DNA of 64,000 bases, taken from NCBI RefSeq assembly GCF_027622875.1, contig NZ_JAPZVP010000005.1:62001-126000 (forward strand), given 5' to 3'. The position numbers were made by a program, and so were the translations under genes. Under the pieces are notes generated by a model. The model searched no databases and was not told where the DNA came from. It saw only the letters and a list, made by a program, of their open reading frames with translations. Positions 1 through 9,447 of this stretch are shown here, piece after piece; position 1 is the stretch's first letter; each line of letters opens with the position of its first letter. Source of the DNA: Glycomyces luteolus. Its GTDB lineage: Bacteria > Actinomycetota > Actinomycetes > Mycobacteriales > Micromonosporaceae.

Positions 1-47
1 TTTGGACAGGATGGCGCCGGAACCGGAGCGTTCAGGCCGAGCCGGTG

Positions 48-1049
48 TCAGGCGCTGTCGCGGATGATCAGCTCGGTCGGCAGGATCACCGGCTCGACTT
101 CCTCGTCGTCCAGCAGCGCGATGAGGAGCCGCACCGTTTCCTCCGCGACCTTCGAGAGGGGCTGGCGGACCGTGGTCAGCGCGGGTCGGGTCGCCGAGGC
201 GATCGCCGAGTCGTCGAAGCCGCCGACGGCGACGTCCTCGGGGACTCGGCGTCCGGCCGCGTGCAGCGCCTGGAGCGCACCGGCGGCCATGAGGTCCGAG
301 GCGACGAACACCGCGTCGAGGTCCGGCACGTTCCGCAGCAGCTGCCGCATGGCGGCCTCGCCGCCGGCCTGCGTGTAGTCGCTGTGCACGACCATCTGCT
401 TTCCGGCCTTCCGGCCGAGCACCCCGGTGAAGCCCTCCAGGCGCAGCGAGCCGCCGGGCGTGTCGAGCGGGCCGGTGATCATGCCGATCTTCCGGCGCCC
501 CTGCTCGACCAGGTATTCAGCCATGGCTCGGGCGCCGCCGCGCTCGTCGGCCGCGGCGTAGGGGATGACCGATTCGCGTCCGAGGACCGCGCCCAAGGCG
601 ACCGCGGGCACGCCCGCCCGCTCGATCTCGTCGAGCAGCGGGTCCCCCGCATGGGTCGAGATGAGCAGCGCGCCGTCGGCGTGGCCGCCGCGCAGGTAGC
701 GGGCCACCCGGTCGCGACCGCCGTCGTCGCCGGCGATCATGAGCACCAGCGACATGTCGCGGTCGGCGAGCTGGTTCGTGGCCACCCGCATGAGCACCGA
801 GAAGTTCGGGTCCTCGAACAGGCGTTCCTGCGGTTCCGAGAGCACCATGACGATCGAGCCGGTCCGGCTCGTCTTCAGGCTTCGCGCGGCTCGGTTCACC
901 ACGTACCCGGTCTCGGCGACCGCGCGGCGCACCGCCGCCTCCGCCGACAGCGAGACGTTCGCCTTGCCGTTGAGGACGCGGGAGACCGTGCCGCGCGAGA
1001 CGCCCGAGGCCTCGGCCACGTCGTGGATCGTCGGTCGTTTCCGTGTCAA
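48..1049 (-). CDS. LacI-family transcriptional repressor of the galactan locus
   Basis: DNA-binding repressor with an N-terminal helix-turn-helix (TIHDVAEASGVSRGTVSRVLNG) and a periplasmic-binding-protein-like sugar-sensing domain that fills the remaining ~270 residues. It should bind a galactose or galacto-oligosaccharide effector. I chose the TTG at 1049 (333 aa) because AAGGGAG precedes it and the HTH begins a few residues later; the frame is open up to an ATG at 1106, which would add 19 residues without family character. It is the last gene of the minus-strand transporter/GH53 group and is separated from the GH53 gene by a terminator-like hairpin, so it may have its own promoter. Two operators of LacI type sit 5 kb away between malE-like and GH42 genes. 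Confidence 0.9.
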   Translation of the reverse strand: MTRKRPTIHDVAEASGVSRGTVSRVLNGKANVSLSAEAAVRRAVAETGYVVNRAARSLKTSRTGSIVMVLSEPQERLFEDPNFSVLMRVATNQLADRDMSLVLMIAGDDGGRDRVARYLRGGHADGALLISTHAGDPLLDEIERAGVPAVALGAVLGRESVIPYAAADERGGARAMAEYLVEQGRRKIGMITGPLDTPGGSLRLEGFTGVLGRKAGKQMVVHSDYTQAGGEAAMRQLLRNVPDLDAVFVASDLMAAGALQALHAAGRRVPEDVAVGGFDDSAIASATRPALTTVRQPLSKVAEETVRLLIALLDDEEVEPVILPTELIIRDSA

Positions 1050-1149
1050 GATGCTCAGCTCTCCCTTGTGTCTCACTCGATTATCGCTCGCCCCGGCCAT
1101 CGGCACGGGCCGAGGCCCGCTCCGATGCGCCGGTCGAGCGGTGTGCGGG

Positions 1150-1176
1150 GAGGCCGCCCAAGGGGACGGCGGCCTC
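1150..1176 (-). terminator. Hairpin downstream of GH53 gene
   Basis: Perfect 9-bp inverted repeat GAGGCCGCC / GGCGGCCTC with a 9-nt loop, placed 48 nt after the end of the GH53 gene. There is no clear U-tract, which is usual for terminators in GC-rich actinomycetes. It could separate lacI transcription from the sugar transporter operon. Confidence 0.5.
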
Positions 1177-1223
1177 TCCGCCCCTGCCGCACGATGCGTG
1201 CGAACGACTGCACGGCTGCGGCT

Positions 1224-2360
1224 TCAACCGCCGCCGAGCGCCCGCATCGACGGCAGCGCGTTCCCGTCGAAGTCGAACAGCGCCTGGTTGGCCCACGAGC
1301 TGCCGGACTCGTCGACCACGTCGTCGCCGTACTCCATCCCGGCCCGCGAAGCCCAGGTGGTGCCGTCGACCGGGAGCCACGCGGGCTCCCAGTAGACGAT
1401 GCCCAGGCCGCGCCCTCCGGGCACGTCATCCACAGTGGCGTACAGGTCGCGCAGGTACGCGGCCTGGCCCTCCGGTGAGGCCGGATAGCCGCCCGCCTCG
1501 GCCAGCTCCGGCTTGAACACCTGGTGGTGCCCCGCCGGGGACGCCCCCGTCCACGCGTACGCCGTCTCGACCACCACGAGGTCCTTGCCGTAGCGCGCGG
1601 CGAGGTCGTTCAGGTTGGCGCCCAAGTCCTTCAGGGTCCCGTGCCAGTACGGGTAGTAGGACAGGCCGATCACGTCGAAGTCGAGGCCGCGCGCGGTCGC
1701 CTGGTCGAACCAGCCGCGGTACAGCTCGTTGGCGCCGCCGAAGTCGAGGTGGATCATCACCCGCGGGTCTGCGCCGCGCTCGAGGGTCGCGGCGCGCACG
1801 GCCGCGACCCCCGCTTCGAGCAGCCCGATGAGCCGGTCGAACGCGGCCGGATCGTCGCGTTCGAAGCGCCGCTCGGCGTCGATGAACCTGGGTGTCCTGC
1901 CTTCCGGCCAGAGCATCCCGTTCGTGATCTCGTTGCCCACCTGCACCATGTCCGGCGACGCGTCGGCCGCCGCGAGTGCGGCGAGCACGTCGGAAGTCCA
2001 GTCGTGCACGCGCGCTTCGAGATCCGCGCCTCTGAGGCCGCGCCACGCCTTCGGCGTCGACTGCTTCTTGGGGTCGGTCCAGAAGTCCGAGTAGTGCAGG
2101 TCGAGCAGGACCGCGTGACCCGCCGCCTTGGCGCGGCGGGCCAGCGCGATCGTCGTCGCCAGGTCGTTCGTGCCGCCCATGTACGGCGCGCCGGATTCGT
2201 CGCGCGGGTCCACCCACAGGCGCAGGCGGATCCAGTTGACGCCTTGTGAGGCGAGGAGCTCGAAGAGGTCGTGCGCCGCGCCGTCGGCGCGGAAGACCAC
2301 GCCGAGCTGTTCGATCTCGGCGGTCATCGAGACGTCGGCGCCTCTGATCGGCTTGGTCAT
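1224..2360 (-). CDS. GH53 endo-beta-1,4-galactanase, no signal peptide
   Basis: Family GH53 cleaves beta-1,4-galactosyl bonds of type I (arabino)galactan. The protein (378 aa) begins directly with the family motif RGADVS at residues 6-11 and has the two catalytic glutamates: acid/base E144 in VGNEITNGMLWP and nucleophile E265 in VVVETAYAW. There is no export signal, so it probably acts in the cytoplasm on oligosaccharides imported by the transporter encoded just upstream. The gap to the permease gene is only 6 nt, so they are almost certainly co-transcribed. Two further GH53 genes in this locus do carry export signals, which makes this copy the intracellular specialist. Start is ATG at 2360. 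Confidence 0.93.
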   Translation of the reverse strand: MTKPIRGADVSMTAEIEQLGVVFRADGAAHDLFELLASQGVNWIRLRLWVDPRDESGAPYMGGTNDLATTIALARRAKAAGHAVLLDLHYSDFWTDPKKQSTPKAWRGLRGADLEARVHDWTSDVLAALAAADASPDMVQVGNEITNGMLWPEGRTPRFIDAERRFERDDPAAFDRLIGLLEAGVAAVRAATLERGADPRVMIHLDFGGANELYRGWFDQATARGLDFDVIGLSYYPYWHGTLKDLGANLNDLAARYGKDLVVVETAYAWTGASPAGHHQVFKPELAEAGGYPASPEGQAAYLRDLYATVDDVPGGRGLGIVYWEPAWLPVDGTTWASRAGMEYGDDVVDESGSSWANQALFDFDGNALPSMRALGGG

Positions 2361-2366
2361 GCGGAC

Positions 2367-3260
2367 CTAGCCCTTCTCGGCCCCGGCGCTCGCGCCGGTC
2401 ACCAGGTAGCGCTGGAGGACGATGTAGAGGATGGTGATCGGCAGGGCGAGCACCACGGCGCCGGCCGCGAACGTGGTGTACGAGTTGGCGTACTCGGAGC
2501 TGATCATGTTGAACAGGCCGAGGGCCACGGTCTGCTTGTCGGCGCTCTGCAGCACCAGCCGGGGCAGGATGAAGTCCATCCACGGCAGCGTGAACTGCGT
2601 GATCGCCACGAAGGTGAGCATCGGGCGCATGAGCGGCAGGATGATCCTCACGAAGATCGTGAGGCGCCCGGCCCCGTCGATCGCGGCGGCCTCGTCGAGG
2701 CTCGCCGGCAGGTTGTCCGTGTAGCCCTTCATGAGCCAGATGTTGTACGGCAGGGCGCCCGCGATGCTCACGAGCGCGAGGCCGGTGAGCGAGTCGAGCA
2801 GGCCGAAGTTCAGGAAGAGCATGTACACCGCGATGGCGGCCAGGAAGGCCGGGAACATCTGCAGGATGAGGATGCTCAGCAGGCCCGCTTTGCGGCCCTT
2901 GAACTTGACGCGGGAGAACACGAACCCGCAGATCGCGGCGAGCACGACCGATCCGACCATGTTGAGCACGGCGACGTAGAGCGAGTTGAGGTACCAGCGG
3001 CCGTAGGCGGTCTCGGTGAAGAGGTCGGCGTAGTGGGCCATGGTCGCCTCCGACGGGAACGGCGAGACCTCGCCGAGTCCGTCTCCCGGGCTCAGGGAGG
3101 CTCCGACGACCCACAGGAGCGGGAAGATCACGATGGCGGCGACGACGATGAGCTCGAGGTGGATGAGGGCCGTGGAGAGGCCCTCCCGGCGGGTGCTCTT
3201 GCGGCGGCGGGCCGCGGGGGCTGCGGTGCGCGGCGCGGCGCGCTCGGCAATCTTGGTCAT
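2367..3260 (-). CDS. Sugar ABC transporter permease, MalG type
   Basis: Inner-membrane subunit (297 aa) of a CUT1-family carbohydrate importer. After a basic N-terminus it shows six hydrophobic segments and the EAA loop (SLDEAAAIDGAGRLTIFVRIILPLMRP), which docks the ATPase. The start is the ATG at 3260, two bases after the end of the MalF-type gene; the frame is open further upstream but that part is a shadow. No ATPase gene is present in the operon, so a shared MsiK-type ATPase encoded elsewhere probably energises it, as is common for actinomycete CUT1 systems. Confidence 0.93.
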   Translation of the reverse strand: MTKIAERAAPRTAAPAARRRKSTRREGLSTALIHLELIVVAAIVIFPLLWVVGASLSPGDGLGEVSPFPSEATMAHYADLFTETAYGRWYLNSLYVAVLNMVGSVVLAAICGFVFSRVKFKGRKAGLLSILILQMFPAFLAAIAVYMLFLNFGLLDSLTGLALVSIAGALPYNIWLMKGYTDNLPASLDEAAAIDGAGRLTIFVRIILPLMRPMLTFVAITQFTLPWMDFILPRLVLQSADKQTVALGLFNMISSEYANSYTTFAAGAVVLALPITILYIVLQRYLVTGASAGAEKG

Positions 3261-3262
3261 GG

Positions 3263-4633
3263 TCAGAGCTCCCGAATCGCCTTGGAGCGGTTGAGGTTCC
3301 ACACGGAGATGGTGCCGACGATGAGGAAGATGAAGAGGCTCATCACGGCGCCGATGTTGTAGAGCTGGGTCTCGAATGTGAGCTTGAACAGCCACGTGAC
3401 GAGCAGGTCGGTGCTGCCCGCGAACCGGTAGTCGGCGTTGTCGGGCCCGCCTTCGGTGAGGAAGTAGACCACGCCGAAGTTGTTGAAGCTGGAGACGAAC
3501 GAGAGGATGAGCAGCGGCGCGACGGTCTTGTGGACCACCGGCAGGGTGATGTGGCGCAGCTGCTGGAGGGCGCTGGCGCCGTCCATGCGGGCGGCCTCGT
3601 AGTAGCTGGCGTCGATGTTGGTGAGCACGCCGCCGACGAGGGCCATGAAGAACGGGAAGGTGAGCCACAGGTTGATGAGGAGGACCACGGCTCGGGCGAG
3701 GTTCGGGTTGGAGGCGTCGGTGAACCAGTAGATGCGGTCGTCGGTGAGGCCGACGTCGACGAGCCACTGGCTGACGGGCCCGAACTGGCCGTTGAACATG
3801 GAGCGGAACACCAGGGCCGAGACGATCGCGGGGACCGCCCAGGGCAGCAGGAAGATCGAGCGCCACACCCGCGGAAAACGAGTCCTTCGATTGGCGAGGA
3901 GCACGGCCTGGAAGAACCCGAGCGCGTACGAGGCGACGGTGGTGACGAGCGCGAACACGAAGGTCCAGGCGAGGACGCCGAGGAAGGTGTCGGTCCAGGC
4001 GGAGCCGGAGAGGATCGCGCCGAAGTTGTCGAAGCCGGTCCATTCGACGAGGTTCTTGGGGGGCAGGTGGTCGCGGTTGTAGTTGGTGAAGGCGACGAGG
4101 ATGACGAACAGGACCGGCAGCACGGACATGAACACGACGAGCACGAGGCCCGGGGAGAGCATGATGTACGCGAACGCGCTGTCCCAAAGGCGGCGGTAGT
4201 AGGCCGCGGAGGATTCCCGGGGGCCGCCGGCGTTGAGTGCGGTGCGGTAGGCGGCGGCGTCGCGGATGCCCCAGATCCAGATGATCGCCAGGAGGGCGAG
4301 GACGAGCAGCGCGATAAGGCCGCTGGCCAGGAGGGTGATGGAGTTGTCGCCTTCGGAGAGTCCGGTCAGGGTCATCTGCCGGGACTGGGTGCCGAGGGTG
4401 AACAGGCCCCACAGGCCCTTGATGAAGAACCCGCCGTTGCCGCGCGGCGTGAAGTCCATTCCGGCGTAGTAGTTGCCGGAGGCGATCTCCCAGCCGACCA
4501 GGCCTGCGAAGAACGCGAAGTAGAAGGCGGCTTTGCCCGCCTGGCGGTTGATCAGCTGGCCGGCCCCCCACACCAGTGCCGAGGCGAGGCCCGGCACCAG
4601 TGCGGGGAGCTTGCTGCTTGGAGCGTTGCTCAT
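3263..4633 (-). CDS. Sugar ABC transporter permease, MalF type
   Basis: Second membrane subunit of the importer, 456 aa, which is long for the family because of an N-terminal extension with extra hydrophobic segments before the conserved permease core that starts near residue 155 (LSPGLVLVVFMSVLPVLFV). The EAA-like loop YYEAARMDGASALQQLRHITLPVV is present. The enlarged N-terminus and periplasmic loop resemble maltose/maltodextrin-type MalF proteins. The gene lies 13 nt after the binding-protein gene and 2 nt before the MalG-type gene, forming a typical binding protein-permease-permease operon. Confidence 0.93.
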   Translation of the reverse strand: MSNAPSSKLPALVPGLASALVWGAGQLINRQAGKAAFYFAFFAGLVGWEIASGNYYAGMDFTPRGNGGFFIKGLWGLFTLGTQSRQMTLTGLSEGDNSITLLASGLIALLVLALLAIIWIWGIRDAAAYRTALNAGGPRESSAAYYRRLWDSAFAYIMLSPGLVLVVFMSVLPVLFVILVAFTNYNRDHLPPKNLVEWTGFDNFGAILSGSAWTDTFLGVLAWTFVFALVTTVASYALGFFQAVLLANRRTRFPRVWRSIFLLPWAVPAIVSALVFRSMFNGQFGPVSQWLVDVGLTDDRIYWFTDASNPNLARAVVLLINLWLTFPFFMALVGGVLTNIDASYYEAARMDGASALQQLRHITLPVVHKTVAPLLILSFVSSFNNFGVVYFLTEGGPDNADYRFAGSTDLLVTWLFKLTFETQLYNIGAVMSLFIFLIVGTISVWNLNRSKAIREL

Positions 4634-4646
4634 CGTGTGAGGGTTC

Positions 4647-5996
4647 CTAGAGTCCGTGCAGCTCGTTGTAGGTGTCGACGGCCTTGGTCTGGGCGTCGGC
4701 GGCGGAGCTCAGCGAGTCCCACACGTCGACGGCGAGGGTGTTGCCGACCTCCCAGAAGTATTCGGGGACCTGCGGGATGAGGTCGGCCTGGGCGGACTGC
4801 TCGACGATGCCCGCGACGTGCGGGTCGTCGGCGAGGCCTTCGATGCCCGCGAGCAGATCGGCGTTGAGGGCCGGGATCTGGCCGGTCGCGGCGTAGAGCG
4901 CGGCGGCGCCGGCGTCGGAGGCCAGGAAGGCCGCGAAGACGCGGGCGGCGGCCGGGTACTTGGTGTAGCCGGAGACGACGGCGGTGTGCATGCCGGCGAA
5001 GGAGCTCGCGGGCTGGCCGCCGGAGACGCTCGGGAGGACCGTGACGCCGTACTCGAAGCCGTTGGCCTCGGCGCCCGCGTCGGAGTCGGCGAAGGCCCAG
5101 GGGCCGTTGATCGCGTAGGGGGTGTTGCCCGCGGCGAACTCCTGGCGGATGTTCTCCTCGGTCGCGTCGGCGGCGGGCACGTTGAAGACCTCGCGGAGGC
5201 CGGCGTAGTAGTCGAGGGCGTCGACGAGCTTCGGGTCGTCGAAGTTCGGCTCGGCCGGGTCGAGGTCGGGGTAGAGCTGCCAGCCGACCGCGGAGAGGAT
5301 CGAGTAGGCGTGGTAGATCTCGCCGGGGGTGAACTGGACGGTCCACTGGTTCTTGGAGGCGTCGTTGTACTCGGCGGCGAGGGCCTTGATCTCTTCCCAG
5401 GTGGCGGCCGGGGCGTCGGAGCCGGTGAGCTCCTTGAGGAGGGTCTTGTTGTAGAACAGGGCGATCGACTCGGTGGTGACCGGGACGGCGTGCATGGTGC
5501 CGTCCTCGCCGCCGGAGACGACGCCGGTGAAGGTCTCGCTCATGCGGCCCTTGAGCACGGTCTCGTACTCGCCGAGGGGGGCGGCCACGCCCTGGTCGAT
5601 GGCGCGGGAGAGCTGGTCGTAGAAGGACATGTAGACGTCGGCGCCCTGGCCGGCCTCGCCCGCGGTGGTCATCTTCTCGACGGCGTCGTTCTGGGGCACG
5701 AGTTCGTACTCGACCTTCACGCCCTTGAACTGCTCGGTGAAGGCGGCGATGATCGCCTCGGCGACGTAGTCCTGCTCGAACCAGACCTTGAGGGCGGCCT
5801 TGCCGGAGGCGATGTCGTCCTCCATCACGTACTGCTGGGCGTCGGCGTCCCACTCGAGGCCGCCACTCTGGGCAGCCTCATCTTCCTCGGGACTGCCGCA
5901 GGCGGCGAGGGTTCCGGCCGCGGCGACGCCGCCGCCGAGGGCGAGGAGGTTGCGGCGGTTGAGGGAGGGTCCCGCGTGAGCACCTTTGCTGCGCAT
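4647..5996 (-). CDS. Extracellular sugar-binding lipoprotein, MalE type
   Basis: Solute-binding protein of the importer (449 aa). The N-terminus has a Tat-like twin arginine (RR at 14-15) and a lipobox LAAC with the lipidated Cys at 33, so it is a membrane-anchored lipoprotein facing outside. The body is of the family-1 extracellular binding fold, with maltose/maltodextrin-like features (WFEQDY, AINGPWAF). Next to GH53 and GH42 genes the likely ligand is beta-1,4-galacto-oligosaccharide. It is the first gene of the minus-strand operon. A LacI-type operator lies 67 nt upstream of its start. Confidence 0.93.
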   Translation of the reverse strand: MRSKGAHAGPSLNRRNLLALGGGVAAAGTLAACGSPEEDEAAQSGGLEWDADAQQYVMEDDIASGKAALKVWFEQDYVAEAIIAAFTEQFKGVKVEYELVPQNDAVEKMTTAGEAGQGADVYMSFYDQLSRAIDQGVAAPLGEYETVLKGRMSETFTGVVSGGEDGTMHAVPVTTESIALFYNKTLLKELTGSDAPAATWEEIKALAAEYNDASKNQWTVQFTPGEIYHAYSILSAVGWQLYPDLDPAEPNFDDPKLVDALDYYAGLREVFNVPAADATEENIRQEFAAGNTPYAINGPWAFADSDAGAEANGFEYGVTVLPSVSGGQPASSFAGMHTAVVSGYTKYPAAARVFAAFLASDAGAAALYAATGQIPALNADLLAGIEGLADDPHVAGIVEQSAQADLIPQVPEYFWEVGNTLAVDVWDSLSSAADAQTKAVDTYNELHGL

Positions 5997-6062
5997 GTCA
6001 AGTCCTTGTCTCGGTGAGTGGTGGCCTGGTCGGCGCTGGGCGTATGAAGCGCGCCACCAGGC

Positions 6063-6076
6063 TGTGAACGTTTACA
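6063..6076. promoter_or_regulatory. LacI-type operator, malE side
   Basis: 14-bp sequence TGTGAAC|GTTTACA, a near-perfect palindrome around a central CG, the hallmark of LacI-family operators; only one base differs from the ideal right arm GTTCACA. It lies upstream of the binding-protein gene on the minus strand. A sister site is 160 bp away on the GH42 side. Confidence 0.75.
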
Positions 6077-6222
6077 CGAATCTAGCGACTCAAGACTCAC
6101 TTAGCAACCAAGTTATGCGCCTAATGTCCGCTTCTAGAACAAAGATTCTTCATGAAACGATCACAATTTTGAAACAGCGCTCGACAGAACCTCAGGTTGC
6201 GTGATCGGCACGCATCGAGTAC

Positions 6223-6236
6223 TGTGCACGTTCACA
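6223..6236. promoter_or_regulatory. LacI-type operator, GH42 side
   Basis: TGTGCAC|GTTCACA, again one mismatch from the ideal palindrome TGTGAAC|GTTCACA. It lies 33 nt before the GH42 start codon. With the site at 6063 it gives each divergent transcript its own repressor site, in line with local control by the LacI protein of this locus. Confidence 0.75.
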
Positions 6237-6269
6237 GGCATTGATGCAAGGAACCTCACAGGAGACACG

Positions 6270-8249
6270 GTGCAGACCATTCGCTACGGAGGCGACTACA
6301 ACCCCGAACAGTGGCCCGAGGAGGTCTGGCACGAAGACGTCCGCCTCATGCGCGAAGCAGGCGTGAACCTCGTCAGCCTCGGGATCTTCAACTGGGGTCT
6401 CATCGAGCCCGCCCCCGGCGAGTACGACTGGACCGGCCTCGACAAGGTCATCGGGCTGCTGCACGAGAACGGCATCGGCGTCGACCTCGGCACCCCCACC
6501 TCGGCCCCGCCCTCGTGGCTGCGCCGCGCGCACCCCGAGATCCGCCTCGTCGACTTCGAGGGCCGCACCATGGCCTCGGGCTCACGCCACGGCGTGTGCC
6601 CTTCCCACCCGGTCTACAACGACGCGTGCGCGTCCATCGTGGAGCAGCTCGCGGCCCGATACGGCCAGCACCCGGCGGTCGAGATGTGGCACCTGCACAA
6701 CGAGTACGGCTGGGCCAACGTCCAGTGCTACTGCGACGTCTCCGCCGCGCACTTCCGCCGCTGGCTCGCCGACAAGCACGGCGACGTGGACGCGCTCAAC
6801 GAGGCCTGGGGCACCGCCTTCTGGGGCCTGACCTACCGCGACTTCGACCAGGTCGAGGCCCCCGCGATCGCCCCGCCCGGCGTCAACCCCGCCCTGCAGC
6901 TCGACTGGATGCGCTTCTCGAACGACGCTCACATCGCCAACTACCGGCTCCAGCGCGAGATCATCGCCAAGCACTCCGAGGCACCCGCGACCACGAACTT
7001 CATGGTGCCCAACTGCAAGGACATGGACTACTTCCGCTGGGCCGAGCACGTGGACGTCGTCTCCAACAACCACTACCTCATCGCCGAGCGCGCGGAGCAC
7101 GAGATCGAGCTCGCCATGAGCGCCGACCTCACCCGCGCCGTCGCCGGCGGCCCGTGGATGATCATGGAGCACTCCACCTCCGCGGTGAACTGGCAGCCGC
7201 GCAACATCGCCAAGACCCCCGGCGAACTGCGCCGCAACTCGCTGTCCCATGTGGCGCGCGGCGCCGACGGCCTCATGTTCTTCCAGTGGCGGGCCTCCCG
7301 CGCCGGATCCGAGAAGTTCCACTCCGCGATGCTCCCCCACGGCGGCACCGACACCGAGGTGTGGCGCGATGTCGCCGCCCTCGGCAACGACCTCAAGAAG
7401 CTCTCCACTGTGGTCGGCGCGGACGTGCGCGCCGAGGTCGCGGTCCTGTGGGACTGGGAGTCCTGGTGGGCCCTCGAACTCGAATGGCGCCCTTCGGTGG
7501 AGCTCGAGTTCCGCGAGCGCGTCGAGGCCTACTACTCGTCGCTGTGGAAGCAGCACGTCACGGTCGACTTCGCGCACCCGGAGGCCGACCTCGGCCGCTA
7601 CAAGGCCGTGATCGCGCCGTCCTCGTACCTGCTCACCGCCGCGGCGGCGAAGAACCTGCACGGGTACGTCGAAGGCGGCGGCCACCTGCTCGTCTCCTAC
7701 TTCTCAGGTGTCGTCGACGAGTACGACACCGTCCACCCCGGCGCGCACGGCTCCGTGCTGCGGGAGACGCTCGGCCTGTGGGTCGAGGAGTTCCACCCGG
7801 TGCACGAGGGCGCCCGGCTCGCCCTCAGCTCTGGTGGGACCGGCCGCATCTGGTCCGAGCATGTGCGCCTCGACGGCGCGGAAGCGGTGGCCTGGTTTGC
7901 GAAAGGCACTGACGCGGACGGGCCCGACGCGGGCCGCCCCGCGATCACGAGGCACCGCGTCGGGTCCGGCACCGCCTGGTACGCGGCCACCGCGCTCGAT
8001 GACGCGACGGGCCTGCGCGAGCTCCTCGCCGAAGTGCTCGACACCGCGGGTGTCCAACGCCCGCAAGGCATTCCCGACGGGCTCGAAGCGGTCCGCCGCG
8101 GCCCCCTCAGTTTCCTGATCAACCACACCGGTCAGGACCAGCACGTCCCGGACCTCCGGGGCACCGACGCCCTCACCGGCGCCGTCTATCAGAGCGGCGT
8201 ACTCGTACCCGCCGGAGAGGTCGTCGTTCTCGCGCACGCGGGGAACTGA
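6270..8249 (+). CDS. GH42 beta-galactosidase
   Basis: Hydrolyses terminal beta-galactosides, here probably short galacto-oligosaccharides delivered by the importer. The 659-aa protein starts with the family signature IRYGGDYNPEQWPEE. The catalytic acid/base is E145 (HLHNEYGW) and the nucleophile E300 (WMIMEHSTSAVNW). Cysteines at 110, 153 and 155 could form part of the zinc site seen in some GH42 enzymes. I chose the GTG at 6270 because AGGAG precedes it by a good spacing; the frame is open from 6201 but that extension would cover the operator. No signal peptide, so cytoplasmic. It is followed by the exported GH53 genes. Confidence 0.94.
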   Translation: MQTIRYGGDYNPEQWPEEVWHEDVRLMREAGVNLVSLGIFNWGLIEPAPGEYDWTGLDKVIGLLHENGIGVDLGTPTSAPPSWLRRAHPEIRLVDFEGRTMASGSRHGVCPSHPVYNDACASIVEQLAARYGQHPAVEMWHLHNEYGWANVQCYCDVSAAHFRRWLADKHGDVDALNEAWGTAFWGLTYRDFDQVEAPAIAPPGVNPALQLDWMRFSNDAHIANYRLQREIIAKHSEAPATTNFMVPNCKDMDYFRWAEHVDVVSNNHYLIAERAEHEIELAMSADLTRAVAGGPWMIMEHSTSAVNWQPRNIAKTPGELRRNSLSHVARGADGLMFFQWRASRAGSEKFHSAMLPHGGTDTEVWRDVAALGNDLKKLSTVVGADVRAEVAVLWDWESWWALELEWRPSVELEFRERVEAYYSSLWKQHVTVDFAHPEADLGRYKAVIAPSSYLLTAAAAKNLHGYVEGGGHLLVSYFSGVVDEYDTVHPGAHGSVLRETLGLWVEEFHPVHEGARLALSSGGTGRIWSEHVRLDGAEAVAWFAKGTDADGPDAGRPAITRHRVGSGTAWYAATALDDATGLRELLAEVLDTAGVQRPQGIPDGLEAVRRGPLSFLINHTGQDQHVPDLRGTDALTGAVYQSGVLVPAGEVVVLAHAGN

Positions 8250-8313
8250 ACCCTTCCGCGGCACAGGCCGCTCCCCCATCACCAGGCTTTACCTTCACAA
8301 GGAAGTGATCGCA

Positions 8314-9429
8314 ATGAAGCGAAGGACCGCCCTCACCACCGCCGCGGCGGCGCTCGCCGCGCCGGCCCTGGCACTCGGCGCGGCCGAGTCCGCCCAGGCC
8401 CAGACCGCGTTCGCGCGCGGCGCCGACATCTCCAGCCTCGCCAAGTCCGAGGCCAAGGGCGGCGTGTACATGTGGGCCGACGGCTGGAAGGAGGACGCGA
8501 TCTGGATCCTCCAGAAGAGCGGCGTCAACTGGATCCGCCTGAAGGTCTGGGTCAACCCCGCCGACGGCTACAACAACAAGACCCACGTCGTGAACGTCGC
8601 CAAGCGCGCCCGGGCGGCCGGGATGAACGTGCTCGTCGACTTCCACTACACCGACACGTGGGCCGACCCGGGCGCGCAGACGAAGCCCGCGGCCTGGGCG
8701 AACTACAGTGTCGCGCAGCTGAAGACCGCCGTGTACGACCACACCCGGGACGTCCTCGGCGCGATGGTCGCCGCGGGCGCGGCCCCGCAGATGGTGCAGG
8801 TCGGCAACGAGCTCAACGCCGGGATGCTGTGGCCGACCGGCCGCTACGACCAGCTCGACAACCTCGCGCAGTTCCTCATCTCGGGCGCCAACGCCGTGCG
8901 CGCGACCGTCCCGGCCGCGAAGGTCATGCTGCACCTCGCCGAGGGCGGCAACAACTCGGTGTTCCGGTGGTTCTTCGACGCGATGAAGGCCCGCGGCGTC
9001 ACGTGGGACACCATCGGCGCCTCGTACTACCCGTACTGGCACGGTTCGCTCTCGGGCCTGCAGTCGAACCTCAACGACATGGCCTCGCGCTACGGCAAGC
9101 CGGTGTACGTGGTCGAGACCGCGTACCCGTTCAACCCCGGCGACCGCGACGGCTTCGGCAACATCATCAGCGCCTCGACGCCGGTGTCCGGCTACCCGGC
9201 CAGCTACGCGGGGCAGCAGAACATGCTGACGGCGATCGCGAACGTCGTGAAGGCCGTGCCGAACGGCCGCGGCGCGGGCGTGTTCTGGTGGGAGGCCACG
9301 TGGACCGCGGTGGCGGGCAACGGCTGGGACCCGTACGACCCGAACAGCAAGAACGGCTGGGAGAACCAGGCCCTGTTCGACTTCGCGTGGAAGGCCACTC
9401 CGGCGCTGAAGACCCTCGGCACCCTCTAG
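8314..9429 (+). CDS. Exported GH53 endo-beta-1,4-galactanase, copy A
   Basis: Secreted galactanase (371 aa) with a signal peptide beginning MKRRTALTTAAAALAAP and ending near AQAQ (residue 30). GH53 motifs follow: RGADIS, acid/base E166 in VQVGNELNAG and nucleophile E268 in VYVVETAYPF. The ATG at 8314 is preferred over a GTG at 8305 because AAGGA at 8299-8303 is correctly spaced only for the ATG. It follows GH42 by 64 bp and should be co-expressed. Copy B downstream is a clear paralogue, sharing most motif blocks, so this is a tandem duplication. Confidence 0.93.
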   Translation: MKRRTALTTAAAALAAPALALGAAESAQAQTAFARGADISSLAKSEAKGGVYMWADGWKEDAIWILQKSGVNWIRLKVWVNPADGYNNKTHVVNVAKRARAAGMNVLVDFHYTDTWADPGAQTKPAAWANYSVAQLKTAVYDHTRDVLGAMVAAGAAPQMVQVGNELNAGMLWPTGRYDQLDNLAQFLISGANAVRATVPAAKVMLHLAEGGNNSVFRWFFDAMKARGVTWDTIGASYYPYWHGSLSGLQSNLNDMASRYGKPVYVVETAYPFNPGDRDGFGNIISASTPVSGYPASYAGQQNMLTAIANVVKAVPNGRGAGVFWWEATWTAVAGNGWDPYDPNSKNGWENQALFDFAWKATPALKTLGTL

Positions 9430-9447
9430 ACCCGTCTCCCCCCGGTG

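Noticed and set aside
2367-4571. A single 734-aa protein covering both sugar permeases
   Set aside because: The first half is a shadow of the MalF-type gene; only the segment from ATG 3260 shows permease motifs.
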